DNA of 5,241 bases from Xanthobacteraceae bacterium. GTDB lineage: Bacteria > Pseudomonadota > Alphaproteobacteria > Rhizobiales > Xanthobacteraceae. The translations under genes were made by a program, and so were the position numbers. The notes under the pieces were generated by a model, which saw only the letters and a program-made list of their open reading frames with translations, had not been told where the DNA came from and did not search any database. The DNA lies in the NCBI GenBank assembly GCA_030043335.1, contig JASHXX010000052.1:1-5241 (forward strand), read 5' to 3'. This document shows positions 1-3,895 of this stretch, piece after piece; position 1 is the stretch's first letter, and each line of letters begins with the position of its first letter.

Positions 1-822
1 GATGCCGGCGAGCTGGCGATCTTTGTTTCCCAGTCGGGCGAGACCGCCGACACGCTGGCGTCGCTGCGCTATGCGCGTGAGCAGAAGCAGCACATCCTCT
101 CGATCCTCAACGTGACGACCTCGACCATGGGCCGCGAGAGCGACGTGGTAATGCCGACGCTTGCCGGCCCGGAGATCGGCGTTGCCTCGACCAAGGCGTT
201 CACCTGCCAGCTGGCGGCGCTGGCGGCGCTGGCGATCGCCGCTGGCCGCGCTCGCGGCGTGGTGAGCGAGGCCGAGGAGAAGCGGCTGGTGCACGCGCTG
301 ATCGAAGTCCCCCGCCATCTCAGCGAGGCGCTGGCGCTCGAGCCGCAGATCGAGCAGCTCGCCCGCGATCTCGCCAAGAGCCGCGACGTGCTCTATCTCG
401 GCCGCGGCACCAATTTTCCGATCGCGCTCGAGGGCGCGCTCAAGCTCAAGGAAATCTCCTACCTGCACGCCGAAGGCTACGCCGCCGGCGAGCTCAAGCA
501 CGGCCCGATCGCGCTGGTCGACGAGACCATGCCGGTGATCGTGATCGCGCCCCACGATCGGGTATTCGAAAAGACCGTGTCCAACATGCAGGAGGTCGCC
601 GCGCGCGGCGGCCGGTTGATCCTGGTAACCGACGCCGAGGGAGCGAGCGTCGCCCGCGGGCAATCGCACCTTACGCTCACGGTTCCAACAACACCAGCCG
701 AGGTCATCACGCCGCTCGTCTACGCCATTCCGATGCAGCTCATCGCCTATTATACCGCGGTGATCATGGGCACCGACGTCGATCAGCCACGCAATCTGGC
801 AAAGTCGGTAACGGTGGAATAA
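1..822 (+). CDS. glmS: Glutamine--fructose-6-phosphate aminotransferase (isomerizing), C-terminal part; 5' end outside window
   Basis: Cytosolic enzyme that converts fructose-6-phosphate and glutamine to glucosamine-6-phosphate and glutamate, the first step towards UDP-GlcNAc for peptidoglycan and lipopolysaccharide. The frame is open from base 1 and gives 273 residues, about 45% of a roughly 610-residue enzyme; the N-terminal glutaminase domain lies upstream of the window. Visible motifs are SQSGET at residues 10-15 (phosphosugar binding in the first SIS domain), GVASTKAF at about 60-67, and the second SIS domain with KLKEISYLHAEGYAAGELKHG at about 148-168. That block carries the isomerase residues known in E. 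coli as Glu488 and His504. The protein ends NLAKSVTVE, whose Lys corresponds to the fructose-binding Lys603. There is no frameshift, so the gene looks functional. A convergent small membrane-protein gene follows 115 bases downstream. Confidence 0.97.
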   Translation, partial: DAGELAIFVSQSGETADTLASLRYAREQKQHILSILNVTTSTMGRESDVVMPTLAGPEIGVASTKAFTCQLAALAALAIAAGRARGVVSEAEEKRLVHALIEVPRHLSEALALEPQIEQLARDLAKSRDVLYLGRGTNFPIALEGALKLKEISYLHAEGYAAGELKHGPIALVDETMPVIVIAPHDRVFEKTVSNMQEVAARGGRLILVTDAEGASVARGQSHLTLTVPTTPAEVITPLVYAIPMQLIAYYTAVIMGTDVDQPRNLAKSVTVE

Positions 823-889
823 GCGCCTACTCGCGGTTTGAGGAGAGGATCAGCGAACGCCACCGCGGCACGTCTTGCCTGTATTCGCG

Positions 890-912
890 GCGACGTGCTT
901 CCTCAACGTCGC
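890..912. terminator. Possible bidirectional hairpin between glmS and a convergent small gene
   Basis: A perfect 7-bp inverted repeat (gcgacgt / acgtcgc, 9-nt loop) lies between two convergent genes, 67 bases past the glmS stop and 25 bases past the stop of the 938-1066 minus-strand gene. Neither strand has a U-tract after the stem, so intrinsic termination is inferred from position only. Confidence 0.25.
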
Positions 913-937
913 GGCCCGTGCGGCTCGCTCGACACCT

Positions 938-1066
938 TTACGGCGACAACAGCGTAGCCACTATGTACACCGTGTAAAGACCGATCAACATTCCGCCGAT
1001 AAACAAACTGAGCCGGCGTCCTTCGTTCGGCGCCGCCGCGTCTGTTTTACTCTTCAATTGGCGCAT
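938..1066 (-). CDS. Small single-pass membrane protein, 42 aa
   Basis: Minus-strand ORF with ATG at 1066 and TAA at 940-938. The first 18 residues are polar and basic (begins MRQLKSKTD, with GRR at 16-18). Residues 19-40 form one uninterrupted hydrophobic segment (LSLFIGGMLIGLYTVYIVAT followed by LL), then Ser-Pro. A basic N-terminal tail before a single helix suggests an N-in orientation in the inner membrane. A TTG five codons upstream (MTKHA-) is an alternative start; neither start has a strong Shine-Dalgarno. The gene is convergent with glmS. I do not recognise the family. The clean segregation of a charged tail and a full-length transmembrane helix, with no frame damage, argues for a real gene despite its size. 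The plus-strand frame across the same bases lacks any such pattern. Confidence 0.55.
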   Translation of the reverse strand: MRQLKSKTDAAAPNEGRRLSLFIGGMLIGLYTVYIVATLLSP

Positions 1067-1166
1067 CGCGTGTTTCGTCAAATGTGATCGCCGCGTCGCC
1101 TAGCACCTGAAATGGCTGCAATGAAATGAATAGCTCAAGCGGTGGGTACACACGCGCTTCGAACTC

Positions 1167-1271
1167 TCATGAGGCGTAGTTTCTCGGCTGCTGGGACTCA
1201 CCTTGCCGCGTTTTCACTGCCTCGAACAGAAAGCAAGCACATGCGATCAGACGCTTCCAGTTGACTTCCAT
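1167..1271 (-). pseudogene. Relic of a small ORF carrying the repeat copy A peptide, 34 codons
   Basis: Minus-strand ORF with ATG at 1271 and TGA at 1169-1167. It begins MEVNWKRLIACACFLFEAVK and ends in a polar tail. There is no Shine-Dalgarno; the upstream DNA is AT-rich. Residues 2-21 (V-N-W-K-R ... F-E-A-V-K-T) recur in a frameshifted form on the plus strand at 3841-3903, so this is one of two diverged copies of the same ancestral small gene. It may be an expressed 34-aa protein with a short hydrophobic segment, but the missing ribosome site and the decay of the sister copy favour a relic. Function unknown. Confidence 0.4.
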
Positions 1272-1296
1272 ATTATAGTTTATTGGATCCTAGGCC
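1215..1296 (-). repeat. Diverged inverted repeat, copy A (partner at 3813-3895)
   Basis: Read on the minus strand, these 82 bases start GGCCTA and end GAGGCAGTG. They align to 3813-3895 on the plus strand with one indel at roughly 70% identity by hand alignment. Shared blocks include AATAAAC, GAAGT and AACTGGAA, and both copies end in the identical GAGGCAGTG. The similarity covers both the upstream DNA and the coding part of the small ORF, so the unit copied was larger than the peptide. Confidence 0.6.
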
Positions 1297-1515
1297 AGCT
1301 CTCGAAATTGCTCGCCACCTGCCACATTGATAGTCGCTGTGGCCGTCATCGTCGAGCAACCGATCTGGTCGCGGGTTTTTTCATTCCGTTAGAACGTGGC
1401 ATTTTGGCCACAACCGCCGACAATCGCTGGATCGCCGTCTTCGGTCAGCTGCAAGAGCGGCCAGACTGGCCTACGCTTTCGCCGCCTCCCGATCGTCTGG
1501 CTTGTGGAGAGTATT

Positions 1516-1868
1516 ATGGGGTTGAACTTGAGCGCGCTGAATGCGGAGCAACGTCAGATCTTCAACGCCGCGGTCGCAGGCATCCCAAGGGTAGCTGAAA
1601 TGATCGTGGCATCGCCCGCTGAGTTGCGCGCAAGGGCCTTTGATGCAGCGCAACATAGCTAAAAAAAACGGCACGAGATTTCGGTCATGGCGGCACCGTT
1701 GCGGAGGAATGGGTTTCGGAGCTGATGCACCAGTTGTCGATATTGCTCCGGTTGGAGCGGCGGCTGCAGGAGCCCTTAGACCGCGGCTCGCAACGCGCAA
1801 ATCAGACTAGGATGGATGAGTCACCACAACACCGCGGCAGTTGCACTAAGCGCTCTCCCATTTCCTAG
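1516..1868 (+). pseudogene. Small gene broken by a single-base deletion at codon 49
   Basis: ATG at 1516 is preceded by GGAGAG at 1506-1511, a good ribosome site. The first 48 codons read MGLNLSALNAEQRQIFNAAV ... RARAFDAAQHS and meet TAA at 1660-1662. The next frame, entered at TAN-AAA-AAA-ACG, continues protein-like to TAG at 1866-1868: KKTARDFG, then AEEWVSELMHQLSILLRLER. One lost base in a tyrosine codon (TAY) just before the A8 run at 1661-1668 restores a single frame of about 117 residues rich in amphipathic helices. The family is not recognised. The last 20 or so codons are arginine-, serine- and glutamine-rich and look less constrained, so the ancestral stop may have been earlier. Slippage on A8 cannot rescue the gene, because the TAA is formed by the first two A residues. 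Confidence 0.5.
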
Positions 1869-1968
1869 GTACTCGATCTCGGGAAGAGCAAATCTGATCT
1901 GCCTGGGGGACGGCGTTAACCATATTGGCAGGCCCCCCACAATTGGGGGGGGTGACGCGGTTTCGTAG
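1816..1968 (+). CDS. Possible small hypothetical ORF, 50 aa
   Basis: ATG at 1816 and TAG at 1966-1968. The protein starts MSHHNTAAVAL and ends RPPTIGGGDAVS, the glycines coming from a G8 run. AGGA lies only 3 bases before the ATG, so initiation would be weak. The ORF overlaps the tail of the broken gene at 1516-1868 in another frame and stops 28 bases before the 1996-2036 hairpin. Nothing is recognisable in it; it may be chance. Confidence 0.2.
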   Translation: MSHHNTAAVALSALPFPRYSISGRANLICLGDGVNHIGRPPTIGGGDAVS

Positions 1969-1995
1969 CCGTGGCGGCTTCAGATAGGGAGCGCG

Positions 1996-2071
1996 TCCGG
2001 GTGACATCCCGTCCCCCGACACCCCTGTCGCCCGGAAGCTGGAGCCCCGAGGGAGCCTCACCTCGGGGTTC
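1996..2071. other. Two adjacent strong hairpins; structured RNA or bidirectional terminator
   Basis: Hairpin 1 pairs tccgggtgaca (1996-2006) with tgtcgcccgga (2026-2036): 11 bp with one G-U pair. Its loop includes cgaca, which can pair alternatively with the tgtcg of the right arm in a tight cccc-loop stem (2017-2030). Hairpin 2 pairs gagccccgagg (2042-2052) with cctcggggttc (2061-2071): 11 bp with one G-U pair and an 8-nt loop. They sit between convergent ORFs (1816-1968 plus, 2093-2191 minus), which fits a shared transcription end, but neither has a poly-U tail. The lower stem GAGC/GUUC recalls a group II intron domain V, but the bulge and GNRA-capped upper stem are absent. Confidence 0.45.
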
Positions 2072-2092
2072 TGTCCCAGCGTCAACAGGGGA

Positions 2093-2191
2093 TTACTTGG
2101 CGCCCTCGCGGCATCTACTGAGAAAAAGAGCTCCAGCACCGAGCGCCTCGGAAATATCCGCTCTTGCAAAGATCGCGCCGAGATTTTCCAT
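2093..2191 (-). CDS. Possible 32-aa small protein downstream of the 2211-2477 gene
   Basis: Minus-strand ATG at 2191 and TAA at 2095-2093. It starts MENLGAIFARADISEALGAG and ends SRCREGAK. GGTGAGG lies 6 bases before the ATG, a convincing ribosome site for so short a frame, and the ORF begins 19 bases after the TGA of the 88-aa gene, so the two could be cotranscribed. Residues 1-25 form one amphipathic or weakly hydrophobic helix with a basic C-terminus. No family recognised. It could also be the start of a longer gene that has lost its 3' part. Confidence 0.35.
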   Translation of the reverse strand: MENLGAIFARADISEALGAGALFLSRCREGAK

Positions 2192-2210
2192 TTGCGGCCT
2201 CACCAAGGGG

Positions 2211-2477
2211 TCATGCAGCCTCGTGCGGTTCGCCATCTTCCTCTTGAAGAGGCTGGGCGCCCGCCCGGTTTGTCTCAGTGGCCACGACCTCTGCCGTCTT
2301 TGGTTCTTCCGACCAACCAATTGGCATATGTTGGAGTAACCAACTGGCGACCTGCTCCAAAAGGAGTTGCCGCTCAGCTTCGGCGAGGCCCTCGGCGGCC
2401 TCGAATGCCGATTGGAATCGGCGAAGAGCTGCTCGGTACTTCCATGCTTCCTTGAAGGCTGCTCTGTCGTCATCCAT
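2211..2477 (-). CDS. Hypothetical small acidic helical protein, 88 aa
   Basis: Minus-strand ATG at 2477 preceded by GGGGAAA (2490-2484), an acceptable ribosome site 6-8 bases upstream; TGA at 2213-2211. Residues 1-52 are predominantly helical and alternately charged (MDDDRAAFKEAWKYRAALRR, later EAERQLLLEQVASWLLQHMP), giving a soluble amphipathic helical hairpin. Residues 55-88 are Glu-rich and probably disordered (ends QEEDGEPHEAA). There is no signal peptide or membrane segment. A 22-codon ORF ends across its start (2538-2470), and a 32-aa ORF follows 19 bases after its stop. Other frames across this region look random, so this is the best coding call between 1870 and 2900. Function unknown; small proteins of this kind are common in rhizobial accessory DNA. 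Confidence 0.5.
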   Translation of the reverse strand: MDDDRAAFKEAWKYRAALRRFQSAFEAAEGLAEAERQLLLEQVASWLLQHMPIGWSEEPKTAEVVATETNRAGAQPLQEEDGEPHEAA

Positions 2478-2538
2478 TCTGGATTTCCCCGAGGCCCGGC
2501 GAGGCCCTCAACATTTCGATCTCGTCCTCGGGTCCCAA
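2470..2538 (-). CDS. Possible 22-codon leader ORF overlapping the start of the 88-aa gene
   Basis: TTG at 2538 follows GAAGGA by 6 bases. The frame reads MGPEDEIEMLRASPGLGEIQ, then NG and TGA at 2472-2470. Its terminal codons run across the ATG of the next gene (ATGGATGA), an arrangement compatible with translational coupling. An internal ATG (codon 9) is an alternative start. Its length and TTG start keep confidence low. Confidence 0.22.
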   Translation of the reverse strand: MGPEDEIEMLRASPGLGEIQNG

Positions 2539-2594
2539 TTAACATCCTTCAAGATCGTTGAACACCACAACCCAAACCGAGCACCTCGACGATG

Positions 2595-2628
2595 CGTGCC
2601 AAACGCTTGACTGGCACGATTTCTTTTT
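2595..2628 (+). terminator. Rho-independent terminator-like hairpin
   Basis: cgtgcca (2595-2601) pairs perfectly with tggcacg (2612-2618) across a 10-nt loop and is followed by ATTTCTTTTT (2619-2628), a good U-rich tail on the plus strand. No credible plus-strand gene ends just upstream, so it may be left over from a lost gene, or may stop transcription entering the region from 1516-1968. Confidence 0.45.
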
Positions 2629-2713
2629 GGTGTTGCTCAGGGAACACAACCGTCGGTCTGGGATACCTCTTCCCCACGCCGAACACCGACGACGACCGCG
2701 AGCGCGAGCAATA

Positions 2714-2821
2714 CTAAAGGTCTGGTAATGGCAGCCGGACGCTCGCAGGAAAAGTCCCCACGACTCGCAAGCCGGTGGTTGGACACTGGTAAAAAATGCC
2801 GCCATAATGCTTGCCCGCCAT
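2714..2821 (-). pseudogene. Probable relic of a short CPxTG-type rhizobial protein
   Basis: Minus-strand ATG at 2821 gives MAGKHYGGIFYQCPTTGLRV and stops after 35 residues (TAG at 2716-2714). The F-Y-x-C-P-T-T-G-L-R-V block resembles the N-terminus of a family of short cysteine-containing hypothetical proteins I associate with Bradyrhizobium (F-x-C-P-x-T-G-x-x-V-x-G). That family assignment is from memory and inference. The usual second half with a further Cys pair is not readable in frame. There is no clear ribosome site. Overlapping minus-strand frames are longer but show no family features. Confidence 0.28.
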
Positions 2822-2912
2822 AACTGTGCGCAGCGGCAACGAGGCCGGCAACTGTCAAAATATCGGGTATCTTGGCGTCGGACAGCCATGCGGTGAGTAC
2901 CCTTCCGCGCTT

Positions 2913-2935
2913 GGGGTCCTATGTTGACCCCTTTT
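2913..2935 (+). terminator. Intrinsic terminator-like hairpin
   Basis: ggggtc (2913-2918) and gacccc (2926-2931) form a perfect 6-bp GC-rich stem with a 7-nt loop, followed at once by TTTT (2932-2935). It sits 25 bases before the ATG at 2961, so it would insulate or attenuate the next gene unless a promoter lies in the short remaining interval. Confidence 0.45.
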
Positions 2936-2960
2936 GATTGCTAAGGACAGCGCCCCTCTT

Positions 2961-3194
2961 ATGGAACGCAATATCTATCTCACGCGAAGTCCCTCGGGGC
3001 CGGTGGGCTTCGCCAACTCCTTTTATGAGGCGCTCGAACTCACACACAAATTGTCGACGGTTGGGGCGTCGCCCCTTCTAGTTCCTTCCGAGATCGAGTG
3101 TCTGAACATTGGAGAGCGTTTTGACGCGGCCGTCATCATATCGTGGTGGCGTAAGTTCGGATGGCCGGTGCCAGAGCTGCGCGGCGAATGTTAA
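2961..3194 (+). CDS. Hypothetical small protein, 77 aa, first gene of a coupled pair
   Basis: ATG at 2961, TAA at 3192-3194. AAGGA at 2943-2947 lies rather far upstream (13 bases); a TTG at 2934 in the same frame would add nine residues but falls in the U-tract of the hairpin at 2913-2935, so the ATG is preferred. The sequence begins MERNIYLTRSPSGPVGFANS, has a helical middle (FYEALELTHKL) and a Trp-rich end (IISWWRKFGWPVPELRGEC). It has no signal peptide; mixed polar and hydrophobic composition suggests a small soluble globular protein. The stop overlaps the start of the next ORF (TAATG), and a strong hairpin follows that ORF, so the pair forms a compact transcription unit. Family not recognised. 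Confidence 0.5.
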   Translation: MERNIYLTRSPSGPVGFANSFYEALELTHKLSTVGASPLLVPSEIECLNIGERFDAAVIISWWRKFGWPVPELRGEC

Positions 3195-3319
3195 TGCGGC
3201 GCAAACGCCAGTCCGGCGCTGCCCCGCATCGTTATCGAGAAACGTTAATCCGTGATCGCAATGGCGCCGTCGGCCGCCGCGTGATCGGGTTGTGGTCGGG
3301 GCAGTGCGTTTCACCCTAG
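3194..3319 (+). CDS. Small basic protein, 41 aa, translationally coupled to the upstream gene
   Basis: ATG at 3194-3196 shares its A with the TAA of the preceding gene (TAATG); an in-frame ATG two codons upstream (3188) is an alternative. TAG at 3317-3319. The product is strongly basic (MRRKRQSGAAPHRYRETLIR, later NGAVGRRVIGLWSGQCVSP), with about ten Arg or Lys residues, suggesting nucleic-acid or membrane-surface binding, though no motif is recognised. The terminator-like hairpin at 3336-3371 starts 17 bases after the stop. The overlap plus the terminator are the main reasons to call it; composition alone would not suffice. Confidence 0.4.
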   Translation: MRRKRQSGAAPHRYRETLIRDRNGAVGRRVIGLWSGQCVSP

Positions 3320-3335
3320 CTATACCGCCTGTCTC

Positions 3336-3375
3336 CCCCAAGCGCGTTTAGGCCCCCATGCGCGCTTGGGGTTCC
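3336..3375 (+). terminator. Strong 11-bp hairpin ending the 2961-3319 unit
   Basis: ccccaagcgcg (3336-3346) and cgcgcttgggg (3361-3371) pair perfectly across a 14-nt loop and are followed by TTCC and then TTA. The U-tract is poor but the stem is very stable and the position, 17 bases after a stop codon, is ideal. It could also serve minus-strand transcription coming from the pilin relic. Confidence 0.55.
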
Positions 3376-3426
3376 TTACTAGCCGGGGCACCGATACCAG
3401 CGTCCGCGATCAGAGAGAGGGCGTGC

Positions 3427-3453
3427 AAAGGCTCCGGCCGATTGACCGGAGCC
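3427..3453 (-). terminator. Intrinsic terminator of the pilin relic
   Basis: On the minus strand GGCTCCGG (3453-3446) pairs with CCGGAGCC (3437-3430) across an 8-nt loop and is followed by TTT (3429-3427). The stem begins 28 bases after the pilin stop codon. The short U-tract after a GC-rich stem is typical of alphaproteobacterial terminators. Confidence 0.6.
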
Positions 3454-3481
3454 TCGCCTTCACCCGGAGCACTGGCGTCCG

Positions 3482-3657
3482 TTAGCTGCTGCCGCCGCCG
3501 AGCTGGCTGGAAATGCTGCTGAACGTTGCTGCTCAGTTGAGTGCCAAGGCCATTCACCACAGCGATGACGCTATCGAAATGCCGGCCGCGACAAGGCCGT
3601 ACCAATGGCGGTCGCGCCGGTGTCGTCAGCCGCAAAACGCAAAACTAGCTTCCTCAT
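3482..3657 (-). pseudogene. Flp/Fap-family type IVb pilin, inactivated by three frameshifts
   Basis: ATG at 3657 follows AGGAG (3668-3664) by 6 bases; TAA at 3484-3482. Flp pilins are small secreted subunits of the tight-adherence (Tad) pilus. Segment 1 (3657-3604) reads MRKLVLRFAADDTGATAI, the leader and the G|A processing site cut by the prepilin peptidase. One base is missing from the next codon (3603-3602), the place of the conserved Glu+5. Segment 2 (3601-3569) reads YGLVAAGISIA, then one base is lost at 3568-3567. Segment 3 (3566-3528) reads IAVVNGLGTQLSS, then one base is gained (3527). Segment 4 ends TFSSISSQLGGGSS. Joined, the parts give 58 residues with every Flp hallmark in order. 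No tad secretion genes are in the window. The ribosome site and terminator are still intact, so decay is fairly recent. Three independent indels make sequencing error an unlikely sole cause. Confidence 0.85.
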
Positions 3658-3694
3658 CGGGGGCTCCTGAGGGATTGTCGCGCCCGATGAGGAA
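3650..3694. promoter_or_regulatory. 12-bp inverted repeat enclosing the pilin ribosome site and start codon
   Basis: ttcctcatcggg (3650-3661) is the exact reverse complement of cccgatgaggaa (3683-3694), with a 21-base spacer. In a minus-strand transcript the pilin ATG lies inside the 3' arm and AGGAG inside the loop, so the hairpin could limit translation. It could instead be a protein-binding dyad, or an inverted duplication of the gene's 5' end, since both strands then read ATGAGGAA. Regulatory function is inferred. Confidence 0.4.
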
Positions 3695-3738
3695 AATGCT
3701 TACGAGCGCTTTCTACCCAGTAAACCGGACAGATAAAG

Positions 3739-3754
3739 AATGAACGAGTTCATT
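3739..3754. promoter_or_regulatory. Short palindrome, possible operator
   Basis: aatgaac-ga-gttcatt is a perfect dyad with 7-bp arms, 82 bases upstream of the pilin start on the minus strand. It has the size of a dimeric regulator site, but no regulator gene is nearby and no family motif is recognised. Confidence 0.2.
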
Positions 3755-3812
3755 TGGTTAGACATCAGATGGATTCTTCCGCGTCATCCGCAGTCGTGGA
3801 CTTTTGTTGATC

Positions 3813-3895
3813 GGCCTAAGAGCAAATAAACCACATCGACGAAGTGAACTGGAAACGCGTCGACCGCAGTGTTTTGCATTCTAGTTGAGGCAGTG
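3813..3895 (+). repeat. Diverged inverted repeat, copy B (partner at 1215-1296)
   Basis: The plus strand starts GGCCTA and ends GAGGCAGTG, matching copy A on the opposite strand with one indel. The peptide E-V-N-W-K-R-V reads in one frame (3841-3861), and V-F-C-I-L-V-E-A-V-R-T-G-H continues in another (from about 3868), so this copy is frameshifted. Its right end reaches the truncated 3' end of the hydrolase pseudogene. The GAGGCAGTG end also has an inverted mate, CACTGCCTC at 3924-3932, 28 bases further on. Confidence 0.6.

Noticed and set aside
823..937. Tn7-type attachment or transposon end next to glmS
   Set aside because: The position is right, but no terminal repeats, target duplication or transposition gene is visible in the 115 bases after the stop.
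1261..1284. TTGACT followed by TATTAT/TATAGT, promoter-like
   Set aside because: The spacing between the elements is only 4-7 bases, and no -35 box lies 16-18 bases before the AT-rich block on the plus strand.
1203..1598. 131-codon plus-strand ORF with a stretch reading LATTADNRWIAVFGQ, faintly like CoA-transferase family III
   Set aside because: The similarity is a few residues only, the frame has no ribosome site and it runs across the better supported start at 1516 in another frame.
2042..2071. Group II intron domain V
   Set aside because: It has the outer GAGC/GUUC pairing but lacks the two-base bulge, upper stem and GNRA tetraloop, and no reverse transcriptase or other intron domains are nearby.
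1846..2169. 107-codon minus-strand ORF
   Set aside because: Arginine/proline-rich composition typical of random GC-rich frames, and it spans both strong hairpins at 1996-2071.
2278..2610. 110-codon plus-strand ORF
   Set aside because: Antisense shadow of the 88-aa minus-strand gene, which has a better ribosome site and a more protein-like composition.
3740..3829. 29-codon ORF (MNEFIWLDIRW...) whose ATG overlaps a preceding TGA
   Set aside because: The preceding frame is an antisense shadow of the pilin, there is no proper ribosome site, and the length is too short to support a gene.
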